Source: Closterium sp. Naga37s-1 (Eukaryota > Streptophyta > Zygnematophyceae > Desmidiales > Closteriaceae). Taken from it: a DNA stretch of 64,000 bases. The DNA is taken from positions 1,736,001 through 1,800,000 of the forward strand of contig CANJKZ010000774.1 of assembly GCA_947471745.1 (NCBI GenBank), in the 5' to 3' direction. Position numbers and translations under genes: made by a program. Every line of letters begins with the position of its first letter. The first letter of the stretch is position 1. Shown here one piece after another: positions 34,897-44,339 of this stretch. The notes beneath the pieces are model-generated. The model was given only the letters and a program-made list of their open reading frames with translations. It made no database searches and was not told the origin of the DNA.

Positions 34897-35057
34897 TGTC
34901 AAACATATATGCTTAGTTATATCTAGGCTTTGTTTATGTGTTTATAGTTGTCTAGGCTATAGTGGGTTTAGCCTTAGGGGGTACAAATTTCTCTCGACAT
35001 TCTACTTGTACCCCTTCCCCTTTTCTTAGTCCATCATTCTCGCCTACTATTCTCACA
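34897..35057 (+). repeat. LTR-A 3' LTR
   Basis: 161 bp, TGTCAAAC...TCTCACA, preceded by the purine tract and followed by the CTCTG duplication and the resumed hAT exon. Confidence 0.9.
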
Positions 35058-37128
35058 CTCTGCTGTGGTGCAGTTCCTGACAGGGATTGGCTTGGATCTC
35101 CAGAAGATCTCTGCCATTTCAACGGACGGCGCTAGTGTCATGACAGGCAAGAACAACGGGGTTGTCGCCCGTCTGCGCATGAGGATCCCGCACCTCGCCT
35201 CCACGCACTGTGTCGCTCATCGGTGAGTGTCTCTCCGTGCACTCGGTGGGAAAGCGATGCACCATTTTTAACTTCATTACTCACAACTCGTACTTTGTGT
35301 ATTTAGCAGGGAGGCTCTGGCCGCAAGCGGTGCCGTGGATGCTGTGCCAGAACTTTACATGGTTGACGACGTCATCCGTGGCTTTGCAGATCTCATCTCG
35401 CGATCCAACGTCAAGTACGAGAAGTTTCATAACATTCAGCATGTTTTCTGCAAGACGAACCTGGAGGCACAAGGGATACACACCGTTCGCTGGCTGTCAC
35501 GTGGTGAGGCCGTCCGACGCTTCCTCGAGATCCTGCCTGCAGCCATCGTGGTGCTCAAAGAGTACAACAATGACTTGTACGAGATTGCCACGTCGTTCAA
35601 GTTTCAGTGGTTGCTCCGGCTGCTTGCTGACGTGTTGTGGGAGCTGAACCATCTGAACCAACGGTTCCAGCAACGGCAGGTAAACGAATCTGAATTTCAT
35701 AGACTACTTACGCCCAGGAAGGATTGTCGCTAACCCTGTCTTCTGTGCTGTCTGAACAGACCGACGTCACGCTCGTGTCTCATCTCGTGGACCAGACACG
35801 AATGCGCATGAAGAACCGGTACTTAAACTTTTCGCTGGATCATCACTTCGGGAGTGGAGAGAAGATGACACTGAACGACTTCATTCAGCGCCATCAGAAG
35901 ATGGACAAGCGGGAGGTGAAGGCAGAGGGCGTGGACAGTGACGGCAACCCCGTGAAATTCAGCTACACGCTGCACGAGAATCCCATCGAAGGGCAGGAGC
36001 CGGACGGAGATGTAACGGCTTGTTTCGAGCTGTCGCTGAAGTTTGTGCGTGCTGTCGACAAGGAGCTGGAGTGGCGGATGAAGGACCTGGAGGAGCTGGA
36101 GGGGTGTAAGCTATTTTGGTCAGCCTCATACGTACTTGACGACGCCAAACGTGTGGAAAACTTCAAAAAATGGCTGGCTAAACTGCACAAGCTCTACAGG
36201 AAGAAGCTTCCAGGTATGCTCGTAGACCTCATGGTGTGTACCTGACTGTTGTTTTCCCGTTCCCTTCAGCGTTGTTTTCCCATCTGCTTCTGCTTTATTC
36301 TGTCGTAACGATCGGCACACTCTCATATCTTCTCGTCTGGTCGCTTGTGTATCTCCTGGATTGTTTTGTTTAATCCTCCCGGTTGCTGCGAGTATAGCCC
36401 CGTTTAAACCCATACCCGTACAACAGGATTCGACTACACCAGAGCACAGAGCGAGCTCTGGATGTTCACCTCAACAATGTACTCTCAACACAACAACGAG
36501 GACTTTCACCAGGCACTCGGGAACATGCTTCGTGACAACGACTGGCAGCACTCGTTCCCGAACTTGATGAAGATGTGGTAGGCAGTAGCCGTCCTACCGC
36601 TGAGCACGGTCGAGTGCGAGAGAGGGTTCAGCAAGCAGAATTTGATCAAGACGTGGGACCGTGGCAGCATCTCGGACATCACCCTGGAGCATTTGATGCG
36701 CTGTTCCCTGCTGCAGTATGACGTGGACTGGTACGAGGTGGTGTCCATCTTCAGGGGAGAGAGGCTGCGGAGATCGACTAAGGACTTCAGTGGCACAAAC
36801 CCGGGCGAGGCTATTTTCGCTGAAGCCGTTGTAGAGTCCTCTGACCCTGTTGGCGAATGAGTAGTAGCTGCAGGTGCTGGAATGTGTGCAAGGGCTTATG
36901 TAGCTGGTGCATTGCACATTGTGATTATGTAGTTAATGTAGTGTGAACTCATGGGGTGAAAATAGACTTGCCGGTTAAATCAGTGTAAGGCCAAAATTAG
37001 TATGACGGTTTCAGCGTAACAAAGATTTTACCCTGCCTTCGTCAGGGCAAAAAACAAATTACCCTGCCTTCGTCAGGGTAATTTTTTTTTTACCCTAGAG
37101 GTCATACTGGTCTACACCTACAACCCTG

Positions 37129-37469
37129 ATTACAAAGTGTGCCCCAAAACGAATCTGAAGCTCTGCTCTCCACGCTCAACTCTATCGAGTTATTTCTTCA
37201 TCTAGACGAACTTTAGCGAATACATTCCGAGAGCCCTACATCAGCTGGTTTGACTTAAGTAATAGGAATAGGAATATATTATGATCTTAATCATTACATA
37301 CAAAACCAAACTGAGAATGCGCCTAAACTAGCCAACGACCGTTTGGCGTACGTTATGAACATGTTATTCCCCTATCCTAGCGGACAGCCACCAGATTCGC
37401 TGGGAAATACTCTGTGACAAGCCAAAAACAAGTTAAGGGGGACGGAAAGGGTTTCCGAGTAGCCAAGAG
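37129..37469. other. Unassigned spacer right of the hAT element
   Basis: About 340 bp of moderately AT-rich sequence without a supported gene. It is the flank between the hAT right end and the next copia LTR. Confidence 0.4.
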
Positions 37470-37594
37470 TGTCAGAATAACTGTGCAGGAATGATTGGAT
37501 TAGCAAGAGTTGGGGTACAAGTACTAACCCTAGAAGTGATGTACCCCATAAGGAGTGCCCCACTATAACCTACAAGTAAGATTGTACTTTGACA
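37470..37594 (-). repeat. Copia 3' LTR of the short-LTR family
   Basis: On the - strand it reads TGTCAAAGTACAATC...ATTCTGACA, 125 bp, preceded by a purine tract (CATGGGGAGTG). It belongs to the same LTR family as elements A to F but does not match the LTR-like sequence at the other end of the adjoining gag-protease gene. Confidence 0.75.
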
Positions 37595-39183
37595 CACTCC
37601 CCATGCACAAGCAGCCCACCATCACTGCCATCACCACCTCCTCCACTGGTTACGTGGCTTGCATGCCCTCCTCTTACAGCTTCAGCAGCCAAGCGCACAG
37701 CCGCCTCCTTCCATGGCAGCACCAGTGTCTCCCACATAGACTGGTGCATGTCCTTGCCGCCTCGGAGGTCCCACAACACGCGCCCATCCAGAGTTGCCTT
37801 GAACACCTTTGTGCCCATCATCTCCATCTTCATCCCTGCCTCACTCAATGACTTGGTAGAGAGAAGGTTGGCACATAGTCCAGGGACAAGAAGAACACGA
37901 TTCAGCCCCACAAGCCTCCCATCCGCACCCATAAACATGACTCTCCCCTCGCCACGCACGGGTACAACTTGGCTGGTGGCTGAAACAACGGTGGCTGCCA
38001 TTGATGGCCTGACTTCATCCAGCAGATCCTCTCGGTTGGTCATGGTCATGAAGGCTCCCGTGTCGATGACCCAATGGGAGGAACGGTGAAGAGCAACCTT
38101 GCTGGCCGGTACAACCATGTCCTCGGAGCATGCCTCTCCTACATGGTAGAACATGCCGCCATGTCCGCCGGCACCTCCATTCACCTCCTCACGGCCCATG
38201 CCTTCTCCAATAGCTCCATGAACACCCTTAGAGCCTTCAATTGATGGCTGACCAGGCCTCCAACCGTCAGGTAGCCTGTAGCACTTAAACCATGGGTGAC
38301 CTTCCACATGGCAATACCAACACTTGCCGCCACACCGCTTGCCTCCCTTGTTGCTACGCTTCCCTCCCGAATACTGCTCCCCTCCAGAGCCTTCTTTGGC
38401 CTTGCCTTTCTTGCTGCCACGTCCCTTGAAGCCTTTCATGCCGTAGGCAGAGCCTCCATTTTCACCAGCAGCGGCAGTCAGCTCCTTCCTTCGAAACTCC
38501 TCTTGAAGGACTTGAGCACGGATCCACTCAAGGGACCATGAGTCCTTCATGCCATTGAGGTTGACCACCAAGGGGCCCCACGACTCCGGCAGCAGTGAGA
38601 GAGCCTTGTAGCACTTGATCTTCTCAGGGTAGTCCACACCAGCAGCTGAGAGCTTCACATAGAGGTCCCGGAGTTGATCGAACGCTCCTTGCACGGCATC
38701 ACCCTCGTTGATCTTCACCGCATGGAGTTGTCGCTCGAGCACCACCACCATCGCTTCGCTGCTGGGGGCATAGACATCCTTCAATGTTTTCCATGCCTTC
38801 GGACCACACTGGATATCCTTGATAAGATGCTTGACATGGTGCAGCTGGTTGGATGAGAGGCATTGAGAGAGAAGGAAGAATCCATCCTTGGATCGGCGAT
38901 CCCATTCCTTGGTCGCTCCTTCGCTCGCAGGCCTCTTCAATTCTCCATCCATTACTTCAAGCAGCCCATAATGGTTAAATAGGAGCTCCATCCTGAAGCT
39001 CCATGATGCTCAATCCTCCCCAGAGAACTTCTCTAGGTTGAATGCCTTCACATCATCCTTGGCTGGTGTTGAAACGGATGCTATTGGTGCAAATCCGCCT
39101 ACAACGCCTCTTCCTGCTTCCCCAGCGCCTCTCACGCCACCACTGCCACTAGGACCAGCTGGAGCAGAACCTTCAGCCTTCAT
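37570..39183 (-). pseudogene. Copia gag-protease gene without pol
   Basis: Read on the - strand from ATG 39183 (MKAEGSAPAGPSG) in one frame, broken once by TGA at 39012-39010, then open for 473 codons. It has the gag core (WKTLKDVYAPSS...LERQLHAVKI...LLPESWG), a classic zinc knuckle CWYCHVEGHPWFKC (CX2CX4HX4C), and a protease with IDTGAFMTMTN. It ends DGGLLVHGE at the purine tract and runs into the LTR at 37594. Integrase, RT and RNase H are absent. The gag is a different lineage from that of elements A, D and E, which have another knuckle and a Gly-rich stretch. Confidence 0.8.
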
Positions 39184-39206
39184 ATTGAGCCACGAACATA
39201 GAATAA

Positions 39207-39220
39207 CCGCTCTGATACCA
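39207..39220 (-). other. Primer-binding site of the gag-protease element
   Basis: The - strand reads TGGTATCAGAGCGG, the standard plant copia initiator-Met site, two bases inside a putative LTR end. Confidence 0.8.
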
Positions 39221-39222
39221 CT

Positions 39223-39473
39223 TGTTATAGTCTAGAGTCCACTTATGGGTCGCGGATGCCCTTGAAACCGCCTAAGCAGAATCTGATGACTTCGAACCGC
39301 CTCTGTTCAAAACGCCGTCACGATCAGCTCCAAAAACATACGAGGCTGATACTTGGAGACAAGTTAGCTTCAGATGTCTGCTTTTCAATGGTATATTGCT
39401 TGCTTTCATCAGAGGTGTATGCTCAGATGAAAACGTGTAGTTTCATTGATGCAAGGAAGAGGTGAGTACAACA
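39223..39473 (-). repeat. Putative 5' LTR of the gag-protease element
   Basis: The - strand starts TGTTGTACTCACCTC and ends CTATAACA next to the primer site, about 251 bp, with TG...CA ends. There is no second copy in the window to confirm it. Confidence 0.5.
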
Positions 39474-40221
39474 TTGCCTAGGGGACTCTCAAGGGGTTGG
39501 GACCATCCTGTGAACTCAAAGAAGGTTGAGTCATAGGGGAGAAAGGCTAGAGAAGGATGGGAAACGTCCTATCTAGGTCAGCAAAGCCAACCACACTTGG
39601 ATGTTCAGAGCTGTACTCAAGGCTACCAATAGTGAGTCAAGCCAACCATGAGTCAGCTTGTCTTCCCACTTGCACCCTCTTGCAAGCTGCTTCCAGGAAG
39701 ACCACACTTCTCAAAAGGAGGGTGGTAGAGTCCCACTTGACCACCTGTACTTCTTGTCTAATTCTCTGTCCTTGCACCATTGGCATGACAACAATGAAAG
39801 GGTGGCAAAGGAAATGCTGCCAACAGTGCACCATGACTACTGAACGGTAACTTTCGACAGCTGTCACGTGCTTCTCCGACGCTGGGTTGTCCTGAAACTC
39901 GGTGACCATCTGCACAACTTGGCAAAGGATTAACACACCAATTTTCAGACCAATCAGAGTTTGGTAGATGAGGCAGCAGCCGAAATGGTGAACTCGGGTG
40001 TTACCAAAAAAGAGTAACACACACTTCCGGGATGCCATAAGTCTTGAAACTAAAAATGTTGCCATGCCTTGTAAACTGCTTCAAACATTCTGAAATTTTG
40101 AGGGTCTGAAGAACAAATGTTGAAGCACCTCTCCACATAATTCCAGAAGCTGAACAGGCTTGTAGGCGGAATGGGAGTGCGATGACCGTGCCACTACAGT
40201 GCTTTGGCACAACAAGTCTGG
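39474..40221. other. Unassigned spacer
   Basis: About 750 bp. Some frames are open but I recognise no domain and no repeat. It separates the gag-protease remnant from copia B. Confidence 0.4.
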
Positions 40222-42670
40222 GAGCGTGAGCCTCGGGGTACTGCTTCTTCTGGAGGTCCTTCGGGTGCTTCGCCACGACTGTCTCCCCGCCCGGAGCCTC
40301 TCTCCCTGCAGCAGCTGCGCGAGTGGTTTACTCAGCACACACGCCTTCAGAGTAGAGCTGCCGGAGCTGGAGACTCTGCCGCTGGAGACACATGAGCTGG
40401 AGGTGCTGGAGTTACTGCTGGAGCTGGTGGTACCGGAGGTGCTGCAGCTGCTGGTCCTGGAGGTGCTCGTACCCAGGGTACTGGAGCTAACGGGACTGGT
40501 GGTGCTGGAGGCGCTAGAGCTGGAGGCACCGGCGCTGGTGGCGCTGGAGCTGGAGGAGCTGGAGCTGGTGGCGCTGAAGCTGGAGGCACTGGCGCGGGAG
40601 GTGCTGGAGCTGGAGGAGCTGGAGCTTTTGACCATGGAGCTGGAGGTACTGGAGCTGGGGGTGCTGGTGGTACTAGTGCTGGAGGCACTGTGCAGCCGCG
40701 ACCGTACTTTGTTCCCCTACTTCAGCAGGTTCTTGGTGTCCCGTCTTCTACTGGCCTTACTCCTCCCCTCCTGTGTCCCCCGCCTGACCAGTCGCAGCCG
40801 CCGTTACAGCCGGCCTCTCCACTGCCTGCTCCTTCTCCTTACACTAAGCAGACCGGCGGTCTTACAGAGCGTCATGAGCCTTGCCTGTTCGCACTGGTCA
40901 TCGCGTTCCTCGTCCGCGTCCTCCTCCTATCCCCGGCACCCACGCTATGGCACTTCGTCCTTCCTCTGTTCCACTGCGTGTTCCTCCGCCGCCTCCTCCT
41001 GAGTCCTCTCTTCCTGCCGTCCCTGACCCTGCGTCTGACCTCGCTTGTGCTTCCACTCCCATTGTCTCTCGTCTCCTCGCCACTGTTGTCAATGACCCTT
41101 CTTTTGAGTCCACTGCTGCGTCTGCCCTCGTTGCTGAGCTAGTTGGCTTTGCTGTTGCCTGTCGTCTAGACTACGCCACTGCTCTTGTTGCTGAGTCTGA
41201 GTTTGCCAGTCCTCCGTCCGTCGGGGGTGAGTGTGCTCTGGGCACGGACGTCCTTGAGGACAGGCAGGAGGACTTTGAGTGTCTTGCAGCTGCTGTACCT
41301 CGTTTCACTTCCATGCTGCTTGCCCCTGAGGGAGACCCGGATGCACCAGACATTCCGACCCCGCGCTCTTACGTAGAGGCGATTACGGGTCCTTACTCCT
41401 CTTAGTGGCCGGAAGCCATGGATGCCGAGATGGCATCTTGGAAGTCCATAGGCACCTACGTCGACGCAGTTCCCCCGTCTCGGGCGAACATAGTCGATGG
41501 CATGTGGATTTTCAGGGTGAAGCGGCCGCCGGGTTCTCCGCCTGCCTTCAAGGCGCGTTACGTTGCTAGAGGCTTCCGTTAGCGACAGGGGGTCGACTAC
41601 TTCCAGACCTTCTCCCCCACCCCGAAGATGACTACTCTTCGGGTGTTGCTACACATCGCTGCTCATCGAGACTACCAGTTACACTCTCTGGACTTCAGTA
41701 CAGCTTTCTTGCAGGGCAGCCTGCACGAGGAGATCTGGTTGCGCCACCCAGCTGGCTTCACTGGGCCATTTCCTGCAGGTACCCTGTGGAGCCTCCGGCG
41801 GCCAGTCTACGGTCTTTGCCAGGCGCCTCGCGAGTGGCACGACACACTGAGGACTACAGTTGCGGCTCTGGGGTTTACTCCTTCTACTGCTGACCCGTCG
41901 CTGTTTCTACGCACCGACACGTCGCTGCCACCGTTCTACGTCCTCGTGTACGTCGACGACCTCGTCTTTGCCACTGCTGACAGTGAGACACTAACCCTTG
42001 TGAAGTCAGAGCTGTAGAAGAGACACAAATGCACTAGCCTGGGTGAACTGCGCAGCTATCTTGGCTTGCATATCACCCGGGACAGAGCACGGCGCACCAT
42101 CACACTGATTCAGTCACACATGTTGCACCAGGTCCTTCAGTGCTTCGGCTTCCAGTTCTCCCCACCACTGCCCACTCCTCTGTCTACCAGCCACTCGCTC
42201 CGTAGAGCCGAGTGGTCCGTACCCAGAACTTGTGGGTTACGTCATGTACCTGATGACGTGCACACGACCTGACCTCGCATACCCTCTTTGCCTCCTGGCT
42301 CGCTACGTGGCTCCCGATAGGCACCGAAAGGTGCACTGGGATGCTGCGAAGAGGGTACTGCGTTACTTGTGCAGTACGTCGGGCATGGGGCTTGTGCTTG
42401 GAGGACGGGGTCCAGTTGTCCTCACCGGTCACGAAGACGCTTCCTGGGTTGACGACTCAGCTACGCAGTGGTCGTCACAGGGTTACACCTTCAGCCTTGG
42501 CTCTGGCTCTGTTTCCTGGCGGTCTACCCGCTTGTCTTCGGTTCTCAGCTCCAGTTGAGAGGCTGAGATCTACGCAGGGGCCATGGCTGCACAGGAGCTA
42601 CGCTGGCTCACCTACCTGCTGACTGACTTGGGAGAGCAGCCTCGTTCACCTCCAGTTCTGTACGTAGACA
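40222..42670 (+). mobile_element. Copia fragment B (integrase tail, RT, RNase H)
   Basis: Aligns by eye to LTR-A from about 32085 to about 34410. It begins in the Gly/Ala-rich integrase tail (EPRGTASSGG), goes through RT with FKARYVARGF and YVDDLVFATAD (about 41950), and ends in RNase H at SPPVLYVD. Both ends and both LTRs are missing. Stops include TAG at 41404 and TAG at 42015-42017; a stretch of the RT/RNase H linker is deleted near 42200. The 3' break is a tail-to-tail junction with copia D. Confidence 0.8.
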
Positions 42671-43495
42671 GGTGCAGAGAGAGGAGTGAGGGTGGTGCTG
42701 TCTCGAAAGAAACGGCGGGAAGCACCTGAGTCAAGTGTAAAGGTGTGCAAGGCCTCAGCAGGCGCAGTACCAAGGAGAGAACACTCACTAGCACCTAGAG
42801 CAGCAGCCTCTATACCTGTGTAAGGCGGCACACACAGGTAACAGTCACCCGCAGCACTAACAGACAAGGCATAGATAGCAGCAAGGATAGCATCATAGTC
42901 TAGGTCAAAGATACCAAGTCCAGACCTAAGCAGCTCTGCCCAGCGGGAGCGCTCGGCCTCGTCACCAAACTCTGCGCGCCAAGCGTCGTCTAGGCGGGAG
43001 AAGCACGGTGCTGAGTGTGAGGCTTCCCGCACATCTGACCAGCACGGTCACCCGTGCGAATGACATACGGGCAGCTACCACTACCCCCAGACGCCCCATG
43101 CTGAGAAAACCACTCACAAAGCTGCTGGGGCGACGGGGTCTCGCTCTGACGCTGCTGCTGCTGCCTCTGGCCACCGACAGAACCACCCCGCTAAGTAGCT
43201 CCAGCCCTACCGCCACCACTCCCACTCCACCACTACCACCACCCCCACCGCTGCCACCACCGCCGCCGCCAAAGCCCCCACTCCTGCCACCAGTCCCACC
43301 ACCGCCACCACCTCCACTGCCTCCACCACCTCCATTGCTGCCCCCACCACCACCCCCGGTGCCACCGCCACCACCCCTGCCACCCTTGCCCTTGCTGCTG
43401 CGGCGCTTCCCACTAGCAGAAGCAGCCTCGACGTCCTCAGCACCAAGGACGTCAACAGCAGCAGCAGAGGCATAGGAGGGGGCAAGGGGGGAGGG
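42671..43495 (-). pseudogene. Element D gag C-terminus and protease start
   Basis: Continues after the C insertion: Gly-rich stretch (43200-43420), then the knuckle region and FSRLDDAWRAEFGDEAE, LGIFDLDYDAILAAIYALS, and protease FTLDSGASRRFFRDSTTL. Here the protease active-site DSGA is intact, unlike in A and E. A frame change lies near the knuckle (about 43030). Confidence 0.75.
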
Positions 43496-43500
43496 GGAAC

Positions 43501-43630
43501 TGTCAAAATTATATGCTATAGTCTATCTAGGCTGTAGTGGGGTAGTTCATATAGGGTACAACACTTTTAGGATTCCTACTTGTACCCACCTGCTTCCTAG
43601 TTCATTCATTCCTTCCTTTAGATTCTGACA
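43501..43630 (+). repeat. Element C 5' LTR
   Basis: TGTCAAAATTATATGC...GATTCTGACA, 130 bp. Confidence 0.9.
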
Positions 43631-43659
43631 TGGTATTCTGAGCAGGTTCCCTTGTGGGA

Positions 43660-44300
43660 ACGTTTTTTTTTTAGGGCCCACCACGATCATTTTCTTTTTT
43701 TCTGCCCTGCCCGAAGCGCGCTTTGCGCCTGCCTCACCCTACCGTCGCGGCCTCTACTGCCGTCGCGGCCCCTACTGCCGTCGCGGCCCCTGTTGCCGTC
43801 GCGGCCCCTGCTGCCGACGCGGCCTCTGCTGCCGTCGCGGCCCCTACGTCCGTCACGGCCCCTACTGCCGTTGCGGCCCCTGCTGCCGTCACGGCCCCTG
43901 CTGCCGTAGCGGCCCCTGCTGCCGACGTGGCCCCTGTTGCCGTCGCGGCCCCTGCTGCCGTCGCGGCCCCTACTGCTTTCGCGGCCCCTGCTGCCGTCGC
44001 GGCCCCTTTTGCCGTCGCGGCCCCTACTGCCGACGCGGCCTCTGCTGCCGTCGCGGCCCCTACGGCCGTCACGGCCCCTACTGCCGTTGCGGCCCCTGCT
44101 GCCGTCGCGGCCCCTGCTGAAGTAGCGGCCCCTGCTGCCGACGTGGCCCCTGCTGTCGTCGCGGCCCCTGCTGCCGTCACGGCCCCTGCTGCCGTCGCGA
44201 CCCCTGCTGCTGTCGCGGCCCCTTCCGTCGCGGCCTTTCCGTCGCAGCCCCTGCCATCGCGGCCCCTTTGCTGTCGCGGCCTCTGCAGTCACAGCCCCTA
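43660..44300 (+). repeat. 18-bp tandem leader of element C
   Basis: About 30 units of GCGGCCCCTGCTGCCGTC. As the period is a multiple of three, both strands have long spurious Ala/Arg-rich frames. Confidence 0.85.
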
Positions 44301-44339
44301 CTGTCGCGGCCCTGCCCTGCACCCGCCCTTGGTAAGCAC

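Larger units (their letters stand above)
23899..35057 (+). mobile_element. Copia retrotransposon LTR-A, inserted in the hAT transposase
   Basis: Complete LTR ends (161 bp each, about 3 differences by eye) are flanked by the 5-bp duplication CTCTG (23894-23898 and 35058-35062). Behind the 5' LTR is an initiator-Met-like primer site (24060, TGGTATTAAGAGC). Before the 3' LTR is a purine tract (CTATGGGGGTG, 34886-34896). Inside are a 2.2-kb GC-rich tandem leader, then gag-protease-integrase-RT-RNase H in that order, typical of Ty1/copia. Another element (26673-29383) interrupts gag. Excluding that, the element would be about 8.4 kb. Confidence 0.9.
22567..36860 (+). pseudogene. hAT transposase (ZNF862-like), interrupted by copia and one stop
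   Basis: Five exons: 22567-23591, 23669-23898 continued at 35063-35222, 35310-35679, 35760-36213 and 36427-36860. Start could be ATG 22567 or 22720. All introns are GT-AG and all junctions keep frame. Exon 1 has a Pro/Ser-rich head and a Cys/His finger (CDIC...HSSTRAHKSA, about 23235-23355). Exon 2 has GLSLDESTDR before and ISTDGASVMTGK after the insertion, then THCVAHREALAA. Exon 5 has the C-terminal dimerisation region, VLPLSTVECERGFS, near 36585-36640. The copia insertion breaks exon 2 with a 5-bp duplication; without it and one duplication copy the frame continues exactly. The only other lesion I see is TAG at 36579-36581. Family members bind transposon ends and cut and paste the element. 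Confidence 0.8.
22080..37128 (+). mobile_element. hAT DNA transposon, split by nested copia elements
   Basis: The left end starts CAGGGCTCTCG (22080) and the right end finishes CTACAACCCTG (37128). These are short imperfect terminal inverted repeats of CAGGG type, as in hAT elements. Both subterminal regions are rich in TACCCT/AGGGTA motifs. At the right the hairpin-like ACCCTGCCTTCGTCAGGG occurs twice, 31 bp apart (37030, 37061). Between them lies a five-exon transposase gene. Without the 11.16-kb copia insertion the element would be about 3.9 kb, a normal size for an autonomous hAT. I could not find matching 8-bp target duplications, so the exact ends are tentative. Confidence 0.7.

Noticed and set aside
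35281-35700. Minus-strand frames overlapping hAT exon 3
   Set aside because: Shadows of the + strand exon, which has phase-consistent splice sites and family motifs.
22072-37136. 8-bp target duplication of the hAT element
   Set aside because: The bases flanking CAGGG (22080) and CCCTG (37128) do not match, so no duplication is claimed.
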